Of a stretch of 64,000 nt of DNA, positions 18,571 through 27,091 are shown piece after piece. Position numbers and translations under genes: made by a program. Origin of the DNA: Aquimarina macrocephali JAMB N27 (lineage in GTDB: Bacteria; Bacteroidota; Bacteroidia; Flavobacteriales; Flavobacteriaceae); assembly GCF_000520995.1 (NCBI RefSeq), contig NZ_JACA01000014.1:124001-188000 (forward strand). The letters run 5' to 3'. The notes under the pieces were generated by a model that saw only the letters and a list, made by a program, of their open reading frames with translations, did not search any database and was not told the DNA's origin. The first letter of the stretch is position 1; each line of letters starts with the position of its first letter.

Positions 18571-19452
18571 ATGGAATTAGTAATCAAAAATTTATGTAAA
18601 ACGTATTCAAATGGAGTAAAAGCATTAGATAACCTTTCGCTCGAAATTTCTAACGGAATGTTTGGTTTGTTAGGACCAAATGGTGCAGGTAAATCTTCAT
18701 TAATGAGAACTTTGGCCACATTGCAGGAAGCAGATAAAGGGACAATACATTTGGATGCCATTGACATTCTCGAAAACCCAATTGAATTACGAAAAGTATT
18801 AGGGTATTTGCCACAAGAGTTTGGGGTATACCCAAAGATTACAGCAAAGCAATTATTGGATCATTTAGCAATATTAAAAGGTATCACAAACCGAAAGGAA
18901 AGAACAGAATTAGTAAGCTTTTTATTACAAAAAGTAAACCTGTATGAAAAAAGAAACAAAAGTGTTAAAGGTTTCTCGGGAGGGATGAAACAAAGAATAG
19001 GTATTGCTCAAGCATTGATAGGCAATCCAAAACTAATCATTGTAGACGAACCAACTGCTGGGTTAGATCCTGGAGAAAGAAATAGATTTCATAACCTTCT
19101 GGCTAACGTAGCAGAAGATGTCATCATTATTTTGTCTACTCATATTGTAGAAGACGTAAGAGAATTATGTCAAAATATGGCGATTATGAATCAAGGAAAA
19201 CTCATTTGTAAAGGTAGACCGCAGCATGTAATTGATGAATTAAATGAGAAAGTGTGGCAAAAATTAATTGAACGAAATGAACTTGAAGATTATAGTAATG
19301 AATATATAATTATCTCTAATAAAATGGTCGGTGGTAAACCATTGATTCATGTTTTAAGCGACATAAAACCTGGAGTAGGATTTACTCTTGTTTCACCAAC
19401 ATTGGAAGATGTGTTCTTTTCCAAAATTAATACCATCAGAGAAGTAGTATAA
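18571..19452 (+). CDS. ABC transporter ATP-binding protein (ABC-M1 module 1)
   Basis: A 293-residue cytoplasmic ATPase. It has the Walker A motif GPNGAGKSS (about residue 34), the Q-loop region YLPQEFGVYP, the ABC signature FSGGMKQR, Walker B LIIVDEPTAGLDP and the switch His in LSTHIVEDV. A C-terminal extension of about 75 residues follows. It belongs to the ABC-2 exporter type and must pair with the permease 31 bp downstream. It is a close paralogue of the ATPase at 44875-45774: both begin MELVIKNL(C/T)KTY and share GMFGLLGPNGAGKS. It is divergent from TCS2. Confidence 0.93.
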   Translation: MELVIKNLCKTYSNGVKALDNLSLEISNGMFGLLGPNGAGKSSLMRTLATLQEADKGTIHLDAIDILENPIELRKVLGYLPQEFGVYPKITAKQLLDHLAILKGITNRKERTELVSFLLQKVNLYEKRNKSVKGFSGGMKQRIGIAQALIGNPKLIIVDEPTAGLDPGERNRFHNLLANVAEDVIIILSTHIVEDVRELCQNMAIMNQGKLICKGRPQHVIDELNEKVWQKLIERNELEDYSNEYIIISNKMVGGKPLIHVLSDIKPGVGFTLVSPTLEDVFFSKINTIREVV

Positions 19453-19483
19453 ATCTGGATTAATCAATTAAAAACGTAACATT

Positions 19484-22400
19484 ATGTTTAAAGCATTCTT
19501 TTTAAAAGAGATCTCTATGGGTATAAAAAGTCCCATGTTATATATATTCTTTTTCATATTTACAATAATTGCAGCTATAGGGGTTGTAAATGATAATATA
19601 GTGTATGGAGGAGCAATAGGAAATGTATTAAAAAATGCACCTCATATTATGAGCATTTATATTGGTAATATGTCAATTTTTAGTTTGCTAATTGCCACTG
19701 CATATTTTAACAATGCTGCCTTGAGAGATTATCAAAATCAGTTTGATGAAATCCTATTTAGCACTCCCATCCATAAAGCCAGTTACTTTTTTGGTCGTTT
19801 TTTTGGAGCACTTTTTTTGTCTACGATTCCACTATTAGGTGTGTTTTTTGGATTTTTAATTGGGTCTGATATGGGGCCCGAATCGGGAATGATAAATCCC
19901 GATAGAGTAGGAGATCTTAAATTGAGTTTTTTTATAAATAACTATTTCTTATATGTCTTACCTAATATGTTTGTTTCTGGGGCAATTATTTATGCCATAG
20001 CTCTAAAATGGAAAAGCACTATTATATCTTTTATCGCCACAGTTATCCTTATTATAGGATATCTGGTTGCAGGAACATTTTTAACCGATATTAGTACCGA
20101 ATACTTAGCTGCGTTTACAGATATTTTGGGTGTTAGAGCATATCAAATAGATTCTAAATACTTTACAAGTGTTGAAAAAAATACAAATGTTATATCTGTA
20201 AGTGGTTGGCTATTTGCGAATAGGATTCTATGGGTAGGTATAGGACTTATTATCATCGTTAGTTCATATGTATCTTTTTCATTTATTCAGAAGAGTAAAA
20301 AAGTAGAAAAAGAAAAGAAGAGCAGTAAAAAGGAACAAACTATCAAAATTTTTAGTCTTCCAAAAGCGCAAAGTAATTTTAATTTTACAGCTTCAAGAAA
20401 GCAGTTTACTAGTTTTTTTAAAATAAATTTTTATGCCATTTTAAAAAGTAACACTTTTAAAATAATGCTTATTGTTGGGACTCTAATTTTAATCAATAAA
20501 TTACTAAATGGTTTTGATTTTTATGGAGTTAAGTCATATCATGTTACCTATAAAATGTTAGATTTCAATCGACCAATATGTACTATTATTGGAATGGTCA
20601 TGTTGGTCTTTTTTAGTGGAGAATTGGTGTGGAGAGAACGATCAAGCAATATTAGCGGAGTTATAGATGGATTACCGCACAGTTCAATCGTTTTACTTTT
20701 TGCCAAAATTACTTCATTAATAGCGATTAATGTTATATTCGATTTATTTCTTATTTTGATTTCTATAGGTTATCAATTATTAAGTGGATATACTAATCCA
20801 GATATCGATGTGTATTTATTAGATTTTATTTACTCAGGATTATTATTGTATATAGCCTGGTCTTGTATTTTGGTCTTTATACAAATCATCATAAACCATA
20901 AATATATAAGCTATTTTATTTCAATACTATTACTGTTCTTATTTGAGTTTGTTATTGTAGACGCTTTAGGAATAGAGTCATTTATGTTAAATCTTGGTTT
21001 TACACCAAATTATCAATATTCTGACATGAACGGTTTTAGTGAAGCTCTAATTTCAAAAAACTGGTTTAGTTTATATTGGTTATTGTTTGGTTTATTACTT
21101 ATTACTATTGGAAGCCTTTTATGGATAAGAGGAGCTGTAAGAGGAATAAAAGATAGAATTAAGTCTGCCAAAAAGCATTTTACAAAGAAATATGCATTGA
21201 TTCTAATTACAGTTGTTCATTTGTTTGTCCTAACATCGAGCTTTGTTTATTACAATACACAAATAATAAATCCCTATACATCTGCAAATGAGATAGAAGA
21301 GATGCAGGTTTTTTATGAAAAGAACTATAAGAAATATGAGAACATCCCACAGCCTAGGTTTGGTGATGTTACTTACGAAGTAGATATATATCCCGAGGAA
21401 CGTAATTTACTTGCTAAAACTCATATCGCCTTGTTAAATAAGACAAATGATGCTATAGATTTTTTGCATTACTCTATTTCTAAGTACTATACAACAGAAA
21501 AATGGGATATTACTTTAAACATTCCGAACGCCAAATTAGTTTTAGATGATAAAAAACTAGGATACCAAATTTATAAATTGAATACCCCACTACAACCAGG
21601 CTCTGAAATGAATATTGTTATAGATGCTGTATATAAAAGCGAAGGGTTCGAAAACAGTGTTTCAAATTTACGTGTCGCAAAGAACGGAACTTTTATTCAG
21701 GAAGCTTATATATTACCTAAAATTGGATATGACAAAAATAATGAGCTCATGGATCAAAATGTCAGAAAAAAGTACAATTTTCCTCCCAGAAAACGAATGA
21801 CTAAGCTAAGTCCTAATGATCAAATTAATAATAAGCAGAATTATTTTACAGAAGGAGAATCTGATTGGGTAAATATTGAAACGATTGTTTCAACTTCAAG
21901 CAATCAAATTGCTATAGCTCCAGGAACCTTAGTAAAACAGTGGAAGGTAGATGGGCGTTCATATTTTAAGTATAGAAATGATCACAGCTCTTTAAATTTT
22001 GTCAATTTTATGTCTGCAGAATATGAGGTATCTCATAAAAAGTGGAATGGTATTGATATCGAAGTATATTATCATAAAGATCATGATTATAATATTGATA
22101 TGATGTTGGATGCTATAGAAAAATCATTGAAGTATTATACCGAAAATTTCGGCCCTTATGTTCATAACCAAGCCAGAATCATCGAGATTCCAAGGTATTA
22201 TAACTTCGCACAGGCTTTTCCTGGTACAATGCCTTATACCGAAGGTGGTGGATTTACAACTGATCTTTCAAACAAAAATGATAACAATGTTATCGAAGCT
22301 ATTATAGCACACGAAATGGCACATCAATATTGGGCACATCAGGTAGTAGGAGCAAATATGCAAGGGGCTACTATGTTATCTGAAAGTTTTTCAGAATACT

Positions 22401-23077
22401 CTGCATTGATGGTGATGAAAAACAGGATAAAGGATGATAGTAAAATGAAACAGTTTTTAAACTATGATTATGAAAAATATTTAAAAGGTAGAAGTGCTGA
22501 AGCCAAAAAAGAAATGCCTTTGTATAAAGTAGAGGGGCAAAGTTATATTCATTATGGAAAAGGGAGTGTTGTCTTGTACGCTCTACAAGATTATATAGGA
22601 GAAGAAAAAATGAATACTGCTTTAAAAAACTTTTTAGATGAATATAAATATAAGGAATCATCCTATCCAACAACTCATGATTTTTTAAGACATTTAAAAC
22701 CTCAAGTTCCCGATTCATTAAATTATTTGATAACCGATTGGATAAAAGAAATTACACTATATGATTATAGATTAAAAGATGCTACTTATAAAAGAAAAGG
22801 AAACGGAAAATATGAAGTTTCAATGGATATCGAAGCATCTAAAATAAAAGTTGATGGTCTGGGGACTGAAACTAAGGTAAAACAACACGATTGGGTAGAT
22901 ATAGGTGTATATGCAGATACAGAAGAAAAACGCCTTATCTTTTCAAAAAGAGTGCTGTTTACCGATGAAAAAATGAATTTTTCTTTTGAGATTGATACTA
23001 TTCCTGCAAAAGCTGCAATAGATCCAAAACGATTATTAATAGAACGAGTAATCGATGATAATGTTAAAGAGTTTTAA
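19484..23077 (+). CDS. ABC-2 permease fused to M1-type aminopeptidase (module 1)
   Basis: A 1197-residue membrane protein. Residues 1-570 hold two ABC-2-like permease halves, each about six helices, separated by a charged cytoplasmic linker (KKVEKEKKSSKKEQT near 272-286). From about residue 605 an M1-peptidase-like part begins (FGDVTYEVDIYPEERN) and runs to the end. It has the zinc motif H943-E944-x-x-H947 (HEMAHQYW) and a downstream Glu967 in LSESFSEY. The spacing is HExxH-x19-E, one more than the canonical x18. The exopeptidase GAMEN loop is replaced by TMPYTEGGGF. With the topology expected from two six-helix halves, the peptidase would lie on one side of the inner membrane next to the transport path, probably the periplasm. 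The fusion architecture is known from genome annotation in Bacteroidota, but its substrate is unknown. Its partner ATPase is directly upstream. Confidence 0.88.
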   Translation: MFKAFFLKEISMGIKSPMLYIFFFIFTIIAAIGVVNDNIVYGGAIGNVLKNAPHIMSIYIGNMSIFSLLIATAYFNNAALRDYQNQFDEILFSTPIHKASYFFGRFFGALFLSTIPLLGVFFGFLIGSDMGPESGMINPDRVGDLKLSFFINNYFLYVLPNMFVSGAIIYAIALKWKSTIISFIATVILIIGYLVAGTFLTDISTEYLAAFTDILGVRAYQIDSKYFTSVEKNTNVISVSGWLFANRILWVGIGLIIIVSSYVSFSFIQKSKKVEKEKKSSKKEQTIKIFSLPKAQSNFNFTASRKQFTSFFKINFYAILKSNTFKIMLIVGTLILINKLLNGFDFYGVKSYHVTYKMLDFNRPICTIIGMVMLVFFSGELVWRERSSNISGVIDGLPHSSIVLLFAKITSLIAINVIFDLFLILISIGYQLLSGYTNPDIDVYLLDFIYSGLLLYIAWSCILVFIQIIINHKYISYFISILLLFLFEFVIVDALGIESFMLNLGFTPNYQYSDMNGFSEALISKNWFSLYWLLFGLLLITIGSLLWIRGAVRGIKDRIKSAKKHFTKKYALILITVVHLFVLTSSFVYYNTQIINPYTSANEIEEMQVFYEKNYKKYENIPQPRFGDVTYEVDIYPEERNLLAKTHIALLNKTNDAIDFLHYSISKYYTTEKWDITLNIPNAKLVLDDKKLGYQIYKLNTPLQPGSEMNIVIDAVYKSEGFENSVSNLRVAKNGTFIQEAYILPKIGYDKNNELMDQNVRKKYNFPPRKRMTKLSPNDQINNKQNYFTEGESDWVNIETIVSTSSNQIAIAPGTLVKQWKVDGRSYFKYRNDHSSLNFVNFMSAEYEVSHKKWNGIDIEVYYHKDHDYNIDMMLDAIEKSLKYYTENFGPYVHNQARIIEIPRYYNFAQAFPGTMPYTEGGGFTTDLSNKNDNNVIEAIIAHEMAHQYWAHQVVGANMQGATMLSESFSEYSALMVMKNRIKDDSKMKQFLNYDYEKYLKGRSAEAKKEMPLYKVEGQSYIHYGKGSVVLYALQDYIGEEKMNTALKNFLDEYKYKESSYPTTHDFLRHLKPQVPDSLNYLITDWIKEITLYDYRLKDATYKRKGNGKYEVSMDIEASKIKVDGLGTETKVKQHDWVDIGVYADTEEKRLIFSKRVLFTDEKMNFSFEIDTIPAKAAIDPKRLLIERVIDDNVKEF

Positions 23078-23104
23078 GAAAGATATACTCTTTAATTATT
23101 TAGA

Positions 23105-23317
23105 ATGAAGGTATACTACCAAATAAACATTAAAACACCCCATATAATTCGTTTCTATTCTGCTTATATTTCGTTAGAAAGCTTGTGCTTAGTTCGACTG
23201 GATATAACCGTAATAAGTATGGACTTAGATCAGAAGCTGAGTTATCAATCTTTCAATGAATTGAACCTTGGTATAATAGAAGAAGAATACACTCTAGTTT
23301 GGGGTATAAAACTATAG
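23105..23317 (+). CDS. Doubtful 70-residue ORF in a 381-bp gap
   Basis: The interval 23078-23458 contains no convincing gene. This small ORF starts 27 bp after the permease/M1 stop and encodes a 70-residue peptide with no signal peptide, domain or motif that I recognise. It may be spurious or a relic. Near the end of the gap, TAGTTTCG at 23429-23436 is one base from a TAnnTTTG box and could serve the J-domain gene at 23459. I saw no repeat or terminator hairpin in the gap. Confidence 0.15.
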   Translation: MKVYYQINIKTPHIIRFYSAYISLESLCLVRLDITVISMDLDQKLSYQSFNELNLGIIEEEYTLVWGIKL

Positions 23318-23458
23318 AAGAATTTAAAATAGTAATGTTTAATCAAAAAGTAGCTACATAACTCTTAACTAAATGTTCAATCAAATGGTAGTAAGTCCAA
23401 AAAACAAGTGTGTTACAATAAAAAGGTGTAGTTTCGCGCCTGCATTAAAAAGCATATT

Positions 23459-23908
23459 ATGAAGCGTATAAATGAGTATAAGAAGTTATTTAATATTGAA
23501 AAGGAAATCGATCTTAAAATATTAAAGAAAAGCTATAGAAACTTAGTAAAAGAATGGCATCCAGATAAATTTCAAGATGGTGATCCTCAAAAAGAAGAAG
23601 CAGAAGTAAAAAGCCGTCAAATTATTGATGGTTATCATTTTTTGGTTAGTATTGCTCCAGAAACAAAAACTTCGAATCTAGAGGAGTATACTATAACAAC
23701 TTCTCAATCTAATATTTTGGATTATCATCATAAAGGTATGCTGTTAGAAATTTCATTTTTAGATGGAACTACCTATGAATATTTTGGTGTACCAAAAACT
23801 GTTTATATAAAAATGATTAATTCTGATAAGCTTTATAGATTTGCTAAAAGAAACATTTTTAATTCATATCTATATAGAAAATCAAAGAAAACGCTTCAAG
23901 AAGCATAA
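23459..23908 (+). CDS. J-domain/KTSC-domain protein
   Basis: A 149-residue cytoplasmic protein. Residues about 8-62 form a DnaJ-like J-domain with the HPD tripeptide (His34-Pro35-Asp36 in EWHPDKF), needed to stimulate Hsp70 ATPase. The C-terminal part (about 78-140) matches a KTSC domain (SNILDYHHKGMLLEISFLDG then TYEYFGVP and FNSYLYRK). KTSC is a small domain otherwise found alone or at the C-terminus of some lysyl-tRNA synthetases, with a presumed RNA-related role. The combination would tether DnaK to an RNA- or ribosome-linked target. It lies 81 bp upstream of two RNA helicases and a cold-shock gene, which fits that idea. Function is inferred. Confidence 0.75.
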   Translation: MKRINEYKKLFNIEKEIDLKILKKSYRNLVKEWHPDKFQDGDPQKEEAEVKSRQIIDGYHFLVSIAPETKTSNLEEYTITTSQSNILDYHHKGMLLEISFLDGTTYEYFGVPKTVYIKMINSDKLYRFAKRNIFNSYLYRKSKKTLQEA

Positions 23909-23989
23909 ACTCTGGATACTTATTATTAGCTTGTTGTTTAATAATTATATAGTATAAAGAGTATATGTCTAAGTGTATAAAATCATCTT

Positions 23990-25330
23990 ATGTCAAAACA
24001 GTTTTTTAAATTAGGTATTACCGAACCAATCCAAAAAAGACTTTTGGATTTAGATATTAATATTCCAACAGATATTCAAAAGAAAGCAATTCCGGTTTTG
24101 TTAAATCAAAAAGAAGATTTTGTTGGTTTAGCCAAAACGGGGACAGGAAAAACGGCTGCATTCGGATTGCCGTTGTTGCAAATGATTGACGTAAATAATC
24201 CAACCATTCAGGCTGTAATATTAGCTCCGACCAGGGAATTAGGCCATCAGATTCATGATAATTTAAAATCTTTTAGTACGTATTTACCAGAGATTTCTAT
24301 AGCATCAGTTTGCGGAGGAATTCCTATCAAACCTCAAATAGAACGTTTAACCAACCCTACTCATATAGTTATTGCAACACCCGGTCGCTTAATTGATTTG
24401 ATGAACCGTGGTGCTATTGATATTAAAAGCGCTAATTATCTGGTTCTTGATGAAGCCGATGAGATGTTAAGTGCTCTTAAAGAAGGTTTAGATAAAATAG
24501 TTGCGGTACTACCAAAAAACAGAAGAACAATTCTGTTTACTGCTACGATGCCAGGAACCATAAAACAGATGGTGCAAAACTATATGTCTAAGCACATTAT
24601 TCAAGTAAGTGCAGATATGGAAACCGTTGGACATCAAGGTATAGATCACCGGTATGTTGTTGTAGAACCTATAGAAAAATTAGAAGTTTTAATGCATTTT
24701 CTTAGCTCAAAAGAAGGAGAGCGAGGTATTATTTTTTGTAAAACAAAAGCGGCAGTAAATAAGCTGGCAAAGAATCTTGCTATTAATAAATTTTCCTCTG
24801 GAGCACTACATGGTAGCTTATCACAGCCTATTCGTGATAGAATTATGGGGCAATTTAGAGAAGGACATATAGATATTCTTGTTGCTACAGATTTGGCTGC
24901 CAGAGGAATTGATATCAAAGAAATATCATATGTGGTTAATTATCATTTGCCAGATGTTTACGATACCTATGTACACCGAAGTGGAAGAACGGCAAGAGCA
25001 GGAGCAAAAGGGTTATCTTTAACTATAATACAACAAGAAGAGATAGAAGATATACCAGAATTTGAATCTGTTTTGGGTATAGTTTTTAAAGAATTCAAAA
25101 AAGCTGATGTACAAAGTATCGAAGAAAATAATGGGCTTTTGTGGGCAAAGAAGATATTTAAAACCAAACCCAATCATACAGTTTCTAATGAATTTAAAGA
25201 TAAGATTAAAACAATTTTCCATCACCTTACCAAAGAGGAATTGATAGAGAAACTGTTAGCAAATTACCTTGCACAACATACAAATTCTACTCATACAAAA
25301 ACGGAAATACCTAAGAAGAAAAAGAAATAA
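23990..25330 (+). CDS. DEAD-box RNA helicase
   Basis: A 446-residue helicase with the full DEAD-box motif set: Q-motif region (FKLGITEPIQKRLLDL), motif I AKTGTGKTA, Ia PTRELGHQ, Ib TPGRL, II DEADEM, III FTATMPG, V DLAARGID and VI HRSGRTAR. The C-terminal tail is lysine-rich (TEIPKKKKK), as in helicases that bind RNA non-specifically. Roles in ribosome assembly or mRNA turnover at low temperature are typical for the family. It is followed after 5 bp by a second helicase and then a cold-shock protein gene. Confidence 0.93.
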   Translation: MSKQFFKLGITEPIQKRLLDLDINIPTDIQKKAIPVLLNQKEDFVGLAKTGTGKTAAFGLPLLQMIDVNNPTIQAVILAPTRELGHQIHDNLKSFSTYLPEISIASVCGGIPIKPQIERLTNPTHIVIATPGRLIDLMNRGAIDIKSANYLVLDEADEMLSALKEGLDKIVAVLPKNRRTILFTATMPGTIKQMVQNYMSKHIIQVSADMETVGHQGIDHRYVVVEPIEKLEVLMHFLSSKEGERGIIFCKTKAAVNKLAKNLAINKFSSGALHGSLSQPIRDRIMGQFREGHIDILVATDLAARGIDIKEISYVVNYHLPDVYDTYVHRSGRTARAGAKGLSLTIIQQEEIEDIPEFESVLGIVFKEFKKADVQSIEENNGLLWAKKIFKTKPNHTVSNEFKDKIKTIFHHLTKEELIEKLLANYLAQHTNSTHTKTEIPKKKKK

Positions 25331-25335
25331 AACGT

Positions 25336-26646
25336 ATGGCAAATATCATTAAAAAGCAACAGCATATTCTTGATAAATTAAATATTAAGTGTTTGAATCC
25401 AATGCAGGAAGATGCTCTTGTTGCCATTGAAGAAACCGAAAATACAATTATACTTTCTCCTACCGGAACAGGTAAAACTCTGGCATTTTTATTGCCTATT
25501 ATTGCTAATTTAGATCCTGATTGTACAGAGATACAAGCTTTAGTTTTGGTACCATCAAGAGAATTAGCTATTCAAATAGAGCAAGTGGTTAGAGAAATGG
25601 GATCTGGGTATAAAGTAAATGCTGTATATGGTGGCCGCTCTATTTCTAAAGATAAAATAGAACTGAAACATACTCCGGCAATTCTTATTGGTACACCAGG
25701 CAGAATAGCAGATCATTTCAGTAGAGAGCGTTTTTCTAAAGAAAGCATAAAAACATTGGTGCTGGATGAATTTGACAAATCATTAGAAGTTGGTTTTGAA
25801 TACGAAATGAGAGGCATTATAAATGAACTGCCAGGAATAAATAGAAGAATATTAACCTCTGCCACACAAGAAATAGACATTCCTGATTTTGTCAAATTAG
25901 AAAACCCAACTATTATTGATTACTTGGGTGATGGTGTTTCTAATTTAACAATAAAAACGGTAGTATCTCCTTCAAAAAATAAGTTAGATACTCTTGTTGC
26001 ATTATTACATCAATTAGGTAATCAACCCGGAATTATATTTTGTAATCTAAAAGATACTATAAGTGATGTAAGTCACTTCCTGGATAAAAATAATATTAGT
26101 CATGGTTGTTTTTATGGAGGAATGGAGCAGAAAGATAGAGAACGTTCTTTAATCAAATTTAGAAACGGTACCCATCAGATTATTATTGCTACCGATTTGG
26201 CAGCCAGAGGAATCGATATCCCAGAGATTAAATATATTGTTCATTATCAGCTTCCTTTAAAAATAGAAGAATTTACACATCGAAACGGCAGAACAGCCAG
26301 AGTAAATGCTAAAGGAACCGCTTATGTATTGAAATGGGAAAAGGAAAACTTACCAGATTTTATTGAAAATGTTGAAATAGAAACGATTACTAAGCACTCT
26401 GTACGAGAACCTCAATATTGGCAAACTTTATTTATTTCTGGAGGTAGAAAGGATAAAATTTCTAAAGGAGATATCGCCGGATTATTTTTTAAACAAGGTA
26501 AAATTAATAAGGATCAATTAGGAGTTATAGAGTTAAAACAAGATTGTACGTTTGTTGCTGTTCCTGTTTCTATAGCCGATGAACTAGTCGCAACATTGAA
26601 TAATAGTAGATTAAAGAAGAAAAAAATAAGGGTAACTAGTATCTAG
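25336..26646 (+). CDS. DEAD-box-like RNA helicase with DEFD motif II
   Basis: A 436-residue SF2 helicase related to the preceding gene and probably co-transcribed with it. Motif I is SPTGTGKTL, Ia PSRELAIQ, Ib TPGRIADH, motif II is DEFD (VLDEFDKSLEVG) rather than DEAD, III TSATQE, V DLAARGIDI and VI HRNGRTAR. The two acidic residues of motif II are preserved, so ATPase activity is likely retained. The C-terminal part (about 350-436; HSVREPQYWQTLFISGG onward) resembles a DbpA-type RNA-binding domain. That would suggest a role in 50S ribosome assembly, but I could not verify it. Confidence 0.88.
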   Translation: MANIIKKQQHILDKLNIKCLNPMQEDALVAIEETENTIILSPTGTGKTLAFLLPIIANLDPDCTEIQALVLVPSRELAIQIEQVVREMGSGYKVNAVYGGRSISKDKIELKHTPAILIGTPGRIADHFSRERFSKESIKTLVLDEFDKSLEVGFEYEMRGIINELPGINRRILTSATQEIDIPDFVKLENPTIIDYLGDGVSNLTIKTVVSPSKNKLDTLVALLHQLGNQPGIIFCNLKDTISDVSHFLDKNNISHGCFYGGMEQKDRERSLIKFRNGTHQIIIATDLAARGIDIPEIKYIVHYQLPLKIEEFTHRNGRTARVNAKGTAYVLKWEKENLPDFIENVEIETITKHSVREPQYWQTLFISGGRKDKISKGDIAGLFFKQGKINKDQLGVIELKQDCTFVAVPVSIADELVATLNNSRLKKKKIRVTSI

Positions 26647-26663
26647 AAAAAAATAAAGTTTTA

Positions 26664-26692
26664 TTGCTTGTAAATTTATGGCATCATATTTG
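26664..26692 (+). promoter_or_regulatory. Promoter of the cold-shock gene
   Basis: TTG at 26664-26666 and CATATTTG at 26685-26692 (one base from TAnnTTTG) are separated by 18 bp, as in Bacteroidota housekeeping promoters. The predicted leader before the ATG at 26732 is about 33 nt, short compared with the long cold-shock leaders of enterobacteria. Confidence 0.4.
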
Positions 26693-26731
26693 AAATGCAT
26701 AAAGTAATTATTAAAATTAAATTATATTACA

Positions 26732-26923
26732 ATGAGTAAAGGAACAGTAAAATTCTTCAACGATGCCAAAGGTTTCGGTTTTATTAAAGAAGAAGGTTCA
26801 AACCAAGAGTATTTTGTTCACATTTCTGGATTAGTCGATGAGATTCGTGAAGGCGATGAAGTAGAGTATGACCTTAAAGAAGGTAACAAAGGATTGAATG
26901 CAGTAAACGTAAAAGTTATCTAA
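26732..26923 (+). CDS. Cold-shock protein (CspA family)
   Basis: A 63-residue single cold-shock domain. RNP1 is KGFGFI (residues 14-19) and RNP2 is YFVHIS (27-32), the nucleic-acid-binding surface of the five-stranded barrel. RNP2 has Tyr and Ile where VFVHFS is commoner. Its length is typical for the family. These proteins melt RNA secondary structure. Placement directly after two DEAD-box helicases makes a functional cold-adaptation group. It has its own promoter and is closed by a strong terminator at 26948. Confidence 0.95.
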   Translation: MSKGTVKFFNDAKGFGFIKEEGSNQEYFVHISGLVDEIREGDEVEYDLKEGNKGLNAVNVKVI

Positions 26924-26947
26924 ACATATACGCTTAAATTTTGTATC

Positions 26948-26980
26948 AAGAGGCCCATCATTATTGATGGGCCTCTTTCT
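26948..26980 (+). terminator. Rho-independent terminator after the cold-shock gene
   Basis: A perfect 13-bp stem (AAGAGGCCCATCA, loop TTAT, TGATGGGCCTCTT) followed by TCT and T-rich DNA, 24 bp after the cold-shock stop. Confidence 0.9.
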
Positions 26981-27036
26981 TTATAATACGCTGAAAGAAC
27001 ATTTCTTATAAAGTTTATCATTTTTTAAGACAAAAT

Positions 27037-27057
27037 CCTTTCAAAACTCCTGAAAGG
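27037..27057. promoter_or_regulatory. 7-bp inverted repeat upstream of SF2 helicase
   Basis: CCTTTCA (27037-27043) and TGAAAGG (27051-27057) are separated by 7 bp, 34 bp before the helicase ATG. It could be an operator or a small leader hairpin; function unknown. Confidence 0.3.
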
Positions 27058-27091
27058 CATTAATTTTACAGGCCTAAAAAAATGGAAAGTT

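Noticed and set aside
23105..23317. 70-residue ORF as a solid gene
   Set aside because: No recognisable family, signal or start context; kept only as a low-confidence entry describing the gap.
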